In this document: in pieces, positions 31,253 to 39,281 of the stretch
Position numbering within the stretch: position 1 is the first letter of the stretch
How the letters are laid out: each line of letters opens with the position of its first letter
Assembly: GCA_003164895.1 (NCBI GenBank)
Contig: PLUL01000079.1
Location: 1 to 53,404 of the forward strand
DNA length: 53,404 bases
Source: Bacteroidota bacterium
GTDB lineage: Bacteria; Bacteroidota; Bacteroidia; Palsa-948
Direction of reading: 5' to 3'
Translations under genes and position numbers: made by a program
Notes under the pieces: model-generated
Told to the model about the DNA's origin: nothing
Seen by the model: only the letters and a program-made list of their open reading frames with translations
The model's database searches: none

Positions 31253-32050
31253 ATGCTTGGTAAATTCGCTGTCAAAAAATATTTATTCTCAAAAGGCATT
31301 GATGAGTATTTAACGGATGTTTATAATGCGTATCGGTTTGCTCTTCAATTTTTCAAAGAAGTATTTAAACCGCCTTTTCATTTTCGTGAGGTAATTAATC
31401 AGTGTTATGAGATTGGGTTAAAATCGCTTCCTTTAATTACACTCACCGGATTTATTGTCGGTGTTGTTTTTACAAAACAATCCCGTCCATCACTCGAAGA
31501 TTTTGGTGCAACATCGTGGCTGCCATCATTAATGGGAATCGCCATAGTAAAAGCCTTAGGTCCTTTGGTAACTGCGCTTATTTGCGCAGGTAAAGTTGGT
31601 TCAGGCATGGGAGCAGAACTCGGCTCGATGAAAGTAACCGAACAGATAGAAGCAATGGAAGTTTCAGCCATTAATCCGTTTAAGTATCTTGCCGTTACTC
31701 GCATAGTTGCCGCTTCCATTGCAATTCCACTTTTAAGTTTCTATTGCAGTTTTATTGCCCTGTTAGGTTCATTTGTAAATGTTCACAATTTAGAGGCAAC
31801 GAGTTTTGTTACTTTTTTTCATAATGGATTTGCAACCATCAAATTCCTTGATGTGTTTACTTCCGTATTCAAATCAATTGTTTTTGCATTTACCATCGGC
31901 ATCATTGCCTGTTACAAAGGATTCAATGCAACACGAGGAACGCGTGGTGTAGGAAATGCCGCCAATGAAACAGTAGTGCTTGCTATGTTCATGATTTTTA
32001 TTGAGGAACTGGTCATTGTTCAGGTTTCAAATTGGATACGTTATTTTTAA
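31253..32050 (+). CDS. mlaE: ABC transporter permease, MlaE/YrbE family
   Basis: About 265 residues from the ATG at 31253 (a TTG precedes it in frame). Motifs are G-F-I-V-G-V-V-F, G-P-L-V-T-A-L-I-C-A-G-K-V-G-S-G-M-G-A-E-L-G-S-M-K-V-T-E-Q-I-E-A-M, and the late G-A-R/G-V-G-N-A-A-N-E-T-V-V. MlaE forms the membrane part of the phospholipid transporter between inner and outer membranes. ATPase and MCE genes follow within 4 bases each. Confidence 0.93.
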   Translation: MLGKFAVKKYLFSKGIDEYLTDVYNAYRFALQFFKEVFKPPFHFREVINQCYEIGLKSLPLITLTGFIVGVVFTKQSRPSLEDFGATSWLPSLMGIAIVKALGPLVTALICAGKVGSGMGAELGSMKVTEQIEAMEVSAINPFKYLAVTRIVAASIAIPLLSFYCSFIALLGSFVNVHNLEATSFVTFFHNGFATIKFLDVFTSVFKSIVFAFTIGIIACYKGFNATRGTRGVGNAANETVVLAMFMIFIEELVIVQVSNWIRYF

Positions 32051-32054
32051 AACG

Positions 32055-32834
32055 ATGGAAGAACAGAAAGAAAAAAATATAATTAATCAAGATGAAAAAG
32101 TTATTTCTATAAAAGGATTGTATAAATCATTTGAGGAACTGGAAGTTTTAAAAGGGATTGATCTGGATGTTTTTAAAGGTGAGAATGTGGCGGTGCTGGG
32201 CAAGTCAGGGTCAGGAAAATCTGTTTTGATAAAGATTATTGTTGCCTTGCTCAAGCCCGATAAAGGCGAAGTGATGGTACTCGGCAAACAGGTAAATAAA
32301 TTGTTGGGAAAAGAATTGGATGATCTGAGATTACGCATTGGGTTCGCATTTCAAAGCAACGCATTATACGACAGCATGAGCGTTAGGCAAAACCTTGAAT
32401 TTCCATTAACGATGAATAAAAAAAGTTTAGGCAAAAAAGAAATTCAGATAGCAGTGGAAGAAGCGCTTGACGCAGTGGGATTAAAAGATAAAATAAATGA
32501 AATGCCTGCTGAACTTTCCGGCGGACAACGCAAAAGAATAGGAATAGCACGGGCATTAATTATGAAACCCGAGATCATGTTATACGATGAACCTACAGCC
32601 GGATTAGACCCTGTGACCTGCAGAGAGATAAACGAACTGATTGATGAAGTGCAGAAGAAATATAAAACCAGCTCAATCATTATCACGCACGATCTTACTT
32701 GCGCCAAAGCAACAGGCAACCGTGTGGCTATATTGGTTGACGGAAAATTTTTAAAAGTTGGAAAGTTTAATGAGGTGTTTGATAATGACGACAAGCAGAT
32801 AAAGGATTTTTATAATTACAATTTTATACACTAA
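32055..32834 (+). CDS. mlaF: ABC transporter ATPase, MlaF-like
   Basis: 259 residues from the ATG at 32055; the longer frame from 32001 overlaps mlaE and is not needed. Walker A G-K-S-G-S-G-K-S, Q-loop F-A-F-Q-S-N-A-L, signature L-S-G-G-Q-R-K-R, Walker B I-M-L-Y-D-E-P-T and switch His in I-I-T-H-D are present. A short N-terminal extension is rich in Glu, Lys and Asn. Confidence 0.93.
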   Translation: MEEQKEKNIINQDEKVISIKGLYKSFEELEVLKGIDLDVFKGENVAVLGKSGSGKSVLIKIIVALLKPDKGEVMVLGKQVNKLLGKELDDLRLRIGFAFQSNALYDSMSVRQNLEFPLTMNKKSLGKKEIQIAVEEALDAVGLKDKINEMPAELSGGQRKRIGIARALIMKPEIMLYDEPTAGLDPVTCREINELIDEVQKKYKTSSIIITHDLTCAKATGNRVAILVDGKFLKVGKFNEVFDNDDKQIKDFYNYNFIH

Positions 32835-32837
32835 GCC

Positions 32838-33800
32838 ATGAACGAACCATCCGACAAACGCGGAATAATAGTAGGACTTTTTATTTTGATAGGAATTTCT
32901 ATCCTCATTGCAGGAATTCTTATCATCGGAAATTTGCATGAAACCTTTAAACAGAAAATGAAAGTGAATGTTCTTTTTGAAGATGTGAATGGATTGCAGG
33001 TGGGAAATAATGTATGGTTCTCAGGAGTAAAAATTGGAACAGTTAACAATATGGAGTTCTATGGAAAAGCACAAGTGAAAGTAACTTTCAAGATCGAAAC
33101 AAAAGTACAACCGTATATCCGTAAAGATGCCAAGGTTAAAATCAGCAACGATGGATTAATAGGAAATAAAATACTTGTTATTTACGGAGGAACTCCAACA
33201 GCAGGTGAGGTACAGGAAGACGATACGCTTAGTACCGGAAAAACTTTTTCTTCCGAAGAAATGATGAACACACTTCAGGATAATAACAATAACCTGAAAT
33301 CTATTACCGGAGATTTTAAAATCATTAGTAAGAAATTAATTAATGGCGAAGGAACCATTGGAAAATTATTGAAGGACAGCAGCGTTTACTCTAACATTGA
33401 TAATGCTACCAAATCACTTCAGCAGGCATCTGCAAAAGCACAACAACTTATTGCCTCGCTTTCAACTTTCAGTTCAGGTTTAAATAAAAAAGGAACGCTT
33501 GCCAACCAGCTTGTAACCGATACCGTAGTTTTTAATTCAATGAAAAGTTCTGTCCTTCAACTCCAGCAAATTGCCGACACCGCATCGGTTTTCATCAGCG
33601 ATCTTAAACATGCCGGAAACAATCCGAAAAGTTCAATCGGCATATTGCTTCACGATGAAGAATCGGGAGCGCATTTAAAGGCAACCATAAAGAATCTGGA
33701 AAGCAGTTCGCAGAAATTAGATGAAGACCTTGCCGCCGCTCAGCACAGTTTTTTATTACGAAAATATTTTAAGAAAAAAGAAAAATCAGAAACAAAATAA
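32838..33800 (+). CDS. mlaD: MlaD-like MCE protein
   Basis: 320 residues: one N-terminal membrane helix (about 10-32), an MCE domain with G-L-Q-V-G-N-N-V-W-F-S-G-V-K-I-G-T-V and the G-L-I-G-N-K-I-L segment, then a long helical tail with coiled-coil periodicity. It should form the lipid-binding ring of the transporter with the two preceding gene products. Confidence 0.92.
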   Translation: MNEPSDKRGIIVGLFILIGISILIAGILIIGNLHETFKQKMKVNVLFEDVNGLQVGNNVWFSGVKIGTVNNMEFYGKAQVKVTFKIETKVQPYIRKDAKVKISNDGLIGNKILVIYGGTPTAGEVQEDDTLSTGKTFSSEEMMNTLQDNNNNLKSITGDFKIISKKLINGEGTIGKLLKDSSVYSNIDNATKSLQQASAKAQQLIASLSTFSSGLNKKGTLANQLVTDTVVFNSMKSSVLQLQQIADTASVFISDLKHAGNNPKSSIGILLHDEESGAHLKATIKNLESSSQKLDEDLAAAQHSFLLRKYFKKKEKSETK

Positions 33801-33834
33801 TACTTTTAACAATTATTAAAATTCAAAAACCACT

Positions 33835-34404
33835 ATGTATAAATTAAAAATAATTTCTTCTTCGGTAAGACCGGGAAGAAAAGGACCTCTGATCGCAAAA
33901 TGGATGGCTGAAAAAGCAAAACAGCACGGAGGTTTTAATGTTGAACTGTTGGATCTGGGTGAAATTAATTTACCCATGATGAACGAGCCGTTTCATCCGA
34001 TGCTTAGAAAATATGAACACGAGCATACAAAAAAATGGAGCGCTGTTATTGATGAGGCAGATGCTTTTATTTTCGTAACTGCTGAATACGATTACAATTA
34101 TCCTGCACCGTTAAGAAATGCAATAGAATATCTTGTTCATGAATGGACTTATAAAGCGGCAGGCATAGTAAGTTATGGAGGAGTTTCGGCAGGAACAAGA
34201 GCGGCAAACAGTTTAAAATCTGATCTGGCAACCATGAAAATGGTCCCAATGCAGGAAGGTGTAAACTTCGCTTTCTTCAGTCAATTGATAAATGAAAAAG
34301 GAGAGTTTATTCCAAATGAAATATCGCATAAAGCAGCCGATGCTATGTTGAAAGAGTTGGTGCGATGGACGAAAGGATTAAAAGTTATTAAAGAAAATAA
34401 ATAA
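33835..34404 (+). CDS. NAD(P)H-dependent FMN reductase family protein
   Basis: 189 residues with the flavodoxin-like fold. The start I-S-S-S-V-R-P-G-R-K-G is the FMN phosphate loop, then T-A-E-Y-D-Y-N-Y-P-A-P-L-R-N-A-I-E and S-Y-G-G-V-S-A-G. Such enzymes reduce FMN, quinones or azo compounds. It lies 34 bases after mlaD and probably shares its transcript. It fits a redox-stress island. Confidence 0.9.
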   Translation: MYKLKIISSSVRPGRKGPLIAKWMAEKAKQHGGFNVELLDLGEINLPMMNEPFHPMLRKYEHEHTKKWSAVIDEADAFIFVTAEYDYNYPAPLRNAIEYLVHEWTYKAAGIVSYGGVSAGTRAANSLKSDLATMKMVPMQEGVNFAFFSQLINEKGEFIPNEISHKAADAMLKELVRWTKGLKVIKENK

Positions 34405-34405
34405 A

Positions 34406-34792
34406 TTACTCATTCACTTTAGGTTTTTGTTCCTTTCCTTTATCGTCATTCTTGGGAGGATCCATTTTCTTTAATTGTGTTCCGCATTTATGACAATTTT
34501 CCGTTTCGCCTTTTCCGGTGCTGTCGCAACATATCCAATAACAGGCAGGACAATACTTTTGATCAGGCAACATTAAAGGAATGCCATGCATACTGCATGG
34601 TCCTGCTTGGGAATAAGAAAAAGAGCACTTCGGGCAGTAATACTTTAAATCTTTATTTATTTCTTGTGTAGGTTTTTGATCTTCCGATTTCTTCAATGGT
34701 GGCTGATTTGTTTGCGCATGAGCAGCAATGGCAAATAAAGAAATTGCGATAACGAGAATTGCAGTTTTAATATTATATGTATTGTCAAACAT
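34406..34792 (-). CDS. Secreted heavy-metal-binding-domain protein
   Basis: About 128 residues from the ATG at 34792, which puts a signal peptide (I-K-T-A-I-L-V-I-A-I-S-L-F-A-I-A-A-H-A) at the N-terminus; the ORF from 34846 adds an unlikely leader. Two cysteine modules follow: Y-Y-C-P-K-C...G-P-C-S-M-H-G-I-P-L and K-Y-C-P-A-C-Y...C-H-K-C-G, a zinc-ribbon or copper-binding pattern related to the YHS/HMBD type. The tail is Lys rich. It is divergent from the 34950 unit. Confidence 0.7.
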   Translation of the reverse strand: MFDNTYNIKTAILVIAISLFAIAAHAQTNQPPLKKSEDQKPTQEINKDLKYYCPKCSFSYSQAGPCSMHGIPLMLPDQKYCPACYWICCDSTGKGETENCHKCGTQLKKMDPPKNDDKGKEQKPKVNE

Positions 34793-34827
34793 GAAATGAA
34801 AGTAATACAGTTTGCGATCAGCCCAAA

Positions 34828-34892
34828 TGATAACAATCATTACCACTCTTGATCCACATCATATACTGAGATTGTAAATTCATACATCTTCG
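34828..34892 (+). promoter_or_regulatory. Twin palindrome promoter of the eRF1-like/UspA/SDR unit
   Basis: TGATAACAATCA (34828-34839) and TGATCCACATCA (34850-34861) both match TGATnnnnATCA exactly, 22 bp apart. The -7 element CATCTTCG ends at 34892, 31 bp after the proximal box. The stretch between box and -7 is close to that of the TerB-like promoter at 30638-30702. Confidence 0.85.
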
Positions 34893-34949
34893 TGCAAGAT
34901 GAGTAAGCAATTTAACAGTTCACAATATTTACATTTTAAAAAATAAAAT

Positions 34950-35351
34950 ATGGCAAACGCAAAAAACTTAGGCATTTGGATGGATCATGCAAATGCACAT
35001 TTAATGGAGTTTACAACCGATCCCATTGAAACAAAAACCATTGCTTCAAAATTCACTCACGAGGCAAAAGAAAACACATTGAGTAAGAGTGAACGGCTGA
35101 TGCACAATAAAGAACAGCATGAGCAATCGGAATATTATAAAGTGCTGGGTAATGCCATAAGGAACTACGATGAGGTTGTTCTCTTTGGTCCTACCGAAGC
35201 AAAAGTTGAACTTTATAATGTTTTAAAAGCCGATCATCGTTTTGCAAAAACAAAGATTGAAGTAATACCGACAGATAAAATGTCAGAGAACCAGCAGCAT
35301 GCATTTGTAAGAGAACATTTTTCAAAACCACATTTTCAAACTATAAAATAA
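34950..35351 (+). CDS. eRF1-like/host-attachment-type protein
   Basis: 133 residues. G-I-W-M-D-H-A-N-A-H-L-M-E-F at the start and V-V-L-F-G-P-T-E-A-K-V-E-L-Y-N-V-L in the middle match small bacterial proteins related to eRF1 domains (often annotated as translational machinery or host-attachment proteins). Relatives may act on stalled ribosomes, but this one lacks a visible catalytic GGQ. It leads a unit with UspA and SDR genes. Confidence 0.6.
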   Translation: MANAKNLGIWMDHANAHLMEFTTDPIETKTIASKFTHEAKENTLSKSERLMHNKEQHEQSEYYKVLGNAIRNYDEVVLFGPTEAKVELYNVLKADHRFAKTKIEVIPTDKMSENQQHAFVREHFSKPHFQTIK

Positions 35352-35390
35352 AATTTCAGTAGTTTACTGTTTTTAGAATGATAAATTTAT

Positions 35391-36215
35391 ATGATAAAAA
35401 AAATAATTTGCCCCACTGATTTTTCAACCGTTGCAAATAATGCGGTTGAATACGCAGCAAAACTTTCCAGTCAATTCAATGCTGAATTGCAATTGCTCAA
35501 CGTAGAATCATTTTTTCCGGAAGAAGTAATTGCATCCGGTGTAAGCATTGGTGGAAAAGCAGCTTCGGCATCTGAAATGCTTAAAGATACCTGCGCCGAA
35601 GTAAAAAAGGCGTTCAATATTTCATGCACATATGAGGTAGAGGTGAGCAATGCAAGTTTAGAACGAGCCATTGCAGGCAAGGAAAACGAAAACACACTGG
35701 TTGTAATGGGAACTAATGGTGTGGACGATCTTTATCAATATATTTTCGGTACAAATACCTATCATGTAATTAAAAACGCGAAATGCCCTGTATTGATAGT
35801 TCCGGATAATGCAAGATACGAGGTGGTAAAAAAAATAGTTTTTGCATGGGATTATAATTCGCAAGATAAATTATCACTTTCTCAATTAAGCCAGTTTATA
35901 AATATTTTTCATTCCGAAACCATTTTACTTCATATAAGCAAGAAAGAAACTGATATAGGCAACGATGTTTTTCGCGCTCTAAAAGATGAAATACTTTCTA
36001 ATCTTAAAAATGAATCTATCATAGAATTTGAAAGAATTTATTCTAAAGATATTCCGGGAAGTATAAATACATGTATGAAGCAATCAAACGCAAATTTGCT
36101 CGCTCTTACTTTTTACGACAGAGGGTTGATCGGTAATATTTTTCATGGCACTGTGGCAAAAGAATTAAGTGAAACAGTTGCTGCCGGATTTCCTATTCTT
36201 GTACTACATGTTTAG
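35391..36215 (+). CDS. Universal stress protein, tandem UspA (2)
   Basis: 274 residues, two Usp domains. The first has I-I-C-P-T-D-F-S and V-M-G-T-N-G-V-D-D-x-x-x-x-x-F-G-T-N-T-Y, a loop altered from the G-2x-G-9x-G form. The second ends F-P-I-L-V-L-H-V. It is 39 bases after the 34950 gene and overlaps the SDR start by 8 bases. Confidence 0.88.
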   Translation: MIKKIICPTDFSTVANNAVEYAAKLSSQFNAELQLLNVESFFPEEVIASGVSIGGKAASASEMLKDTCAEVKKAFNISCTYEVEVSNASLERAIAGKENENTLVVMGTNGVDDLYQYIFGTNTYHVIKNAKCPVLIVPDNARYEVVKKIVFAWDYNSQDKLSLSQLSQFINIFHSETILLHISKKETDIGNDVFRALKDEILSNLKNESIIEFERIYSKDIPGSINTCMKQSNANLLALTFYDRGLIGNIFHGTVAKELSETVAAGFPILVLHV

Positions 36216-37026
36216 TAGAACAAAGTCAAATCTTCTTGCAGTAATTACAGGTGCTACAGGCGGCATAGGAAGATCTTTTGCCAAACATCTTGCATCACAA
36301 AAATATAACCTGCTGCTTACGGATATGGATCAGAAGAGTTTGAAAGCAATAGCGCACGAGCTAAAAAAACAATATGCAGTAGAAGTAAAAACACAGTCTC
36401 TTAATCTTACAAATGAAAAACACTTATCAGGTTTCATTTATAAATTAAAGCACATTGGCAAAATAGATATGCTTGTAAATTGTGCAGGCTTTGGAGAAGG
36501 AGAAACATTTTGCAATGAAAAAGTGGAACACCAATTGAAAATGATTCAGGTGCATATTACCGCAACAGTGCTTATTGTTCATGCCATATTACCGGGAATG
36601 ATAAAACAAAAGAAGGGAAAAATTATCACCGTTGCATCGTTATCTGCATTTATTCCATCTCCAGGCAGCAGCATTTACGCAGCTACAAAATCATTTCTTA
36701 ATTCGTTCATGGAATCCATTTATATGGAAGTGAGCCGATATGGCATTCAGGTTCAAAGTTTATGCCCGGGATTAACACACACCGGCTTTCAAAGCAAATT
36801 AAAGAAAACCGGAAAACGCAGCGGATTGAATAAAGACATCCCGTTTATGGAAGCCGATGACGTGGTTAATTATTCATTGAACTGCCTGAATAGCGGAACC
36901 GTGGTATGCATACCGGGATTGTTTAACAGAGTTGTAAAAAATGCAATCCCTGTTTTTCCCCGCAAAGCTTTTTATGCGATTTCAAAAAAAATTGCCGAAA
37001 AGAATTTAAAGCGCTTAGTTAATTAG
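36208..37026 (+). CDS. Short-chain dehydrogenase/reductase
   Basis: 272 residues from the ATG at 36208, which overlaps the UspA stop; an earlier ATG at 36169 lies inside the UspA gene. The cofactor loop T-G-A-T-G-G-I-G, N-C-A-G, catalytic Ser in V-A-S-L-S-A and Y-A-A-T-K (Tyr-x-x-x-Lys) are all intact. It belongs to the classical SDR group near DltE. The last codons (N-L-K-R-L-V-N) lie in the first copy of an 81-bp direct repeat, so the C-terminus may have been altered by recombination. Confidence 0.9.
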   Translation: MFSRTKSNLLAVITGATGGIGRSFAKHLASQKYNLLLTDMDQKSLKAIAHELKKQYAVEVKTQSLNLTNEKHLSGFIYKLKHIGKIDMLVNCAGFGEGETFCNEKVEHQLKMIQVHITATVLIVHAILPGMIKQKKGKIITVASLSAFIPSPGSSIYAATKSFLNSFMESIYMEVSRYGIQVQSLCPGLTHTGFQSKLKKTGKRSGLNKDIPFMEADDVVNYSLNCLNSGTVVCIPGLFNRVVKNAIPVFPRKAFYAISKKIAEKNLKRLVN

Positions 37027-37084
37027 ATGCTAACCTACACGATGCGAAACCCGATAAAGGTGCTTCTAATGTTATTGATGATCT
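37004..37084 (+). repeat. 81-bp direct repeat, left copy
   Basis: Matches 38561-38641 with seven mismatches. It spans the last codons of the SDR gene and about 58 bases beyond. The two copies bracket the DUF1801, SRPBCC and DoxX genes. Confidence 0.85.
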
Positions 37085-37152
37085 GTAAAGTTTTAAGCAG
37101 AGCTTATATTATACTCAAGCACAAGGAAGACCTTCGCGCGTATGAGGAAACA

Positions 37153-37551
37153 TTATTTCACCAGTCCTCTTTTAATTATCTCTTTTAAAACAGCCACATC
37201 AATTTCCTGCAGCTTATTGATGTACAAGCAACCTTTACCTGTTTTATGTTTTCCTAATTTTTTTAAAAGCTCCTTTTGTTTTTCCACCGCACCGGAAATA
37301 TACAAAGCAAAATTTTGTTTGCGGGGAGAAAATCCCATTACAAACCAATCCAGTTCCCTTCCGCTGTTGTATTTTAAAACCCTATCGCCAAAGCCGATAA
37401 TGGCTGAGCCCCACATTTTTCCTTTGGCTTTCGTGGCGCGTTCCATCAGCTCAACAATAGCAAAAGCATCTTTCTGTTTTTGTGCATCAGCAACTTTTTT
37501 TATAAAAGCGCTGACACTGTTCTCGGTTTTTTTTGTTTTTAATTCTGCCAT
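37153..37551 (-). CDS. DUF1801 domain protein
   Basis: 132 residues. K-M-W-G-S-A-I-I-G-F-G, D-W-F-V-M-G-F-S-P-R-K-Q-N-F-A-L-Y-I and K-H-K-T-G-K-G-C-L-Y-I-N-K-L are standard DUF1801 (YdhG-like) motifs. Biochemical role unknown. First of three minus-strand genes inside the repeat-bounded cassette, separated from the next by a terminator. Confidence 0.85.
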   Translation of the reverse strand: MAELKTKKTENSVSAFIKKVADAQKQKDAFAIVELMERATKAKGKMWGSAIIGFGDRVLKYNSGRELDWFVMGFSPRKQNFALYISGAVEKQKELLKKLGKHKTGKGCLYINKLQEIDVAVLKEIIKRGLVK

Positions 37552-37594
37552 GGGAATAAGTATTATTATATGCTACAAAGTTGCTGAAATAAAA

Positions 37595-37628
37595 AACAGG
37601 ATAAATACCTAATAATATTTATCCTGTT
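37595..37628 (-). terminator. Terminator of the SRPBCC gene
   Basis: A perfect 13-bp stem, AACAGGATAAATA with TATTTATCCTGTT, around an 8-base loop; on the minus strand a T-tract follows. Confidence 0.85.
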
Positions 37629-37645
37629 CTCAATGGAATTTGAAA

Positions 37646-38065
37646 TTACATTTTAGGACGCGTGATAGGTTTACCCGCCAAATGTTGTTTCCACGGGTTC
37701 CAGTAATGACCATGCCATCCTTTATCAATACTCGCAACATGTTTAACAGGAATGTGAGAATGAATTGCATGCAATACCACATCCTTTCCTTTTTGTTCAA
37801 GATTAATAGAAAAGATAGAGTCCACAGAATTCTTATCCCAGTCCTGACCTCTCCATGTTTGTACAATAACTTTGTTCTTTACCAGATGAATGTTTTTTCC
37901 TTTAATGTATCCTCCGTGCACTGAATACGCGCTTCCTTCTTTCTCAGAAATTGTAGCAGGACCACCTGTTACCAGCGAATGTTTTTTTGCGTCCATGTAC
38001 AGGTCGTAAAGAGCTTTAGGTGTTGTGTTTTTGAAAACTACCTTTTGAACAATTGTTTTAGTCAT
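37646..38065 (-). CDS. SRPBCC (AHSA1/START-like) domain protein
   Basis: 139 residues. The F-K-N-T-T-P-K-A-L-Y-D-L-Y start, V-H-G-G-Y-I-K-G-K-N-I, I-V-Q-T-W-R-G-Q-D-W and the late W-H-G-H-Y-W-N-P-W-K match AHSA1-like ligand-binding proteins. Ligand unknown. Inside the repeat-bounded cassette. Confidence 0.88.
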   Translation of the reverse strand: MTKTIVQKVVFKNTTPKALYDLYMDAKKHSLVTGGPATISEKEGSAYSVHGGYIKGKNIHLVKNKVIVQTWRGQDWDKNSVDSIFSINLEQKGKDVVLHAIHSHIPVKHVASIDKGWHGHYWNPWKQHLAGKPITRPKM

Positions 38066-38128
38066 ATGATTTGTTTTAGTTGGGGGTTAATTATAAATAT
38101 TGCTGATGAACTAAGGTAGAATAATTTA

Positions 38129-38482
38129 TTATCTGGTGTACAGCCACGCCCACCAAATTAATACTGCTTGCAGTGGAAGCCGGGCAATGGCAATCCACAG
38201 ATAAGGATTGTTGCGGTTCCAAAAGTTGATCATCATTTGAATGTTGGCAGGAAACACAGCAATGAGTAACACAATAATGCCCCATGCACCTATCTGCCGT
38301 GTAGCTTCCGGAATAAGCATTATACCAAGAACCACTTCGCAAACTCCGCTAATATAAATTAATGTGTGATGAGCAGGGAGCCAGGGCGGCATGATCTTTT
38401 TGTAAAACATCGGATTAATAAAATGATAAGCGCCTGCAGCCACATATGCCAACGCCATGAGGCAAAGAAAAAATAATTTCAT
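38129..38482 (-). CDS. DoxX-like family membrane protein
   Basis: 117 residues with four hydrophobic segments and the DoxX-like marks A-G-A-Y-H-F-I-N-P, P-P-W-L-P-A-H and G-V-C-E-V-V-L-G-I-M-L. It lies 63 bases upstream of the SRPBCC gene in the same direction and is probably co-transcribed. Third DoxX-type gene in the window. Confidence 0.85.
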   Translation of the reverse strand: MKLFFLCLMALAYVAAGAYHFINPMFYKKIMPPWLPAHHTLIYISGVCEVVLGIMLIPEATRQIGAWGIIVLLIAVFPANIQMMINFWNRNNPYLWIAIARLPLQAVLIWWAWLYTR

Positions 38483-38552
38483 GTTGTTGAGTTTACAATG
38501 GATATAAAAATTGCGCGATTACGTTTGTATTTTTTACCCACAAACAAATATA

Positions 38553-38729
38553 ATGGGATTATTTAAAGCGCTTAGCGAATTAGATGCTAACCTGCACGAT
38601 GTGGAGCCCGATAAAGGTGCTTCTAATGTTATTAATGATCTTCAGATAATTAACTCGCTTTGCACACTTCACAGACGCGAACTACTAAGTAAAAATCACT
38701 CGGGATTACTTTGCTTTATAAAATCATAA
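38553..38729 (+). other. Short ORF spanning the right repeat copy
   Basis: A 58-codon frame starts at ATG 38553 and reads L-F-K-A-L-S-E-L-D-A-N-L-H-D-V-E-P-D-K through the 81-bp repeat. No family is recognised and the second half is overlapped by a minus-strand gene fragment. It may be the remaining start of the gene from which the repeat came. Confidence 0.25.
38561..38641 (+). repeat. 81-bp direct repeat, right copy
   Basis: Partner of 37004-37084 (74 of 81 positions equal). In this copy the sequence is an open frame; in the left copy it is not. Confidence 0.85.
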
Positions 38730-38859
38730 ACTTTCTTAGATAAAACCTGTGCTGGTTCACTCATTAAATCCCATGTTAAGCTATTAGATACAAGATCTGA
38801 TAATTTTATTTTATAATAATTAGATAATGTACCACTTCTTGCTTTAAATTCATTAGACT
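38696..38859 (-). pseudogene. C-terminal gene fragment
   Basis: A minus-strand frame of about 54 codons ends at TGA (38696-38698) and reads like a real C-terminus: K-I-K-L-S-D-L-V-S-N-S-L-T-W-D-L-M, then L-S-K-K-V-Y-D-F-I-K-Q-S-N-P-E. It runs without a start into the opposite-strand fragment at 38857. The family is not recognised. Confidence 0.4.
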
Positions 38860-39099
38860 GGCGGAATTCCGGGAAGTGTGTACTTAACAGCCGCTAAAGC
38901 ATTGCGCGGTTCGCACGAGTGGGAATCTTCCTCAGATATTACTCTTGCTACCGCGTGGGTTCGAATTGAACCTACTGTGCAGGCGCACACCACCGTTACG
39001 GGATTAGCAACACCCAAGCTGTACTATTTCCGTCACCGCAGCATTACTCCCGATGGCGCTTCGGATTGGGATGATACGATCAGCATTACGGTTGTTTAG
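38857..39099 (+). pseudogene. C-terminal fragment of a fibronectin type III-like protein
   Basis: An open frame without a plausible ATG reads G-S-V-Y-L-T-A-A-K-A-L-R-G-S-H-E-W, then T-V-T-G-L-A-T-P-K-L-Y-Y-F-R-H-R and ends I-S-I-T-V-V. The strand spacing and the Y-Y-F-R motif fit the end of an FN3 domain. The upstream part is missing, so this is a truncation, joined head-on to the fragment at 38696-38859. Confidence 0.5.
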
Positions 39100-39120
39100 T
39101 TGTTGTCTTTTTCATAATGC

Positions 39121-39165
39121 AAAAATTCCCTCTGGCTATAATGGTCAGGGGGATTTTTGTTTTTG
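39121..39165 (+). terminator. Terminator before the ACP-like gene
   Basis: AAAAATTCCCTCTG pairs with CAGGGGGATTTTTG, with one bulged T, and is followed by TTTTTG. It ends the debris region and isolates the promoter of the ACP-like gene. Confidence 0.75.
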
Positions 39166-39174
39166 CGTTATCAA

Positions 39175-39239
39175 TGACAAATTTCATAATCGAGATTGAC
39201 AGATATCATTTTTATTTATATGGACTTGAAATACATTTG
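39175..39239 (+). promoter_or_regulatory. Twin palindrome promoter of the Ser-less ACP-like gene
   Basis: TGACAAATTTCA (39175-39186) and TGACAGATATCA (39197-39208) start 22 bp apart. An exact -7 element TACATTTG (39232-39239) ends 31 bp after the proximal box. Confidence 0.75.
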
Positions 39240-39281
39240 AACTATGAGTTCATTAAAATATATTCTTATAAAAACAAATTT

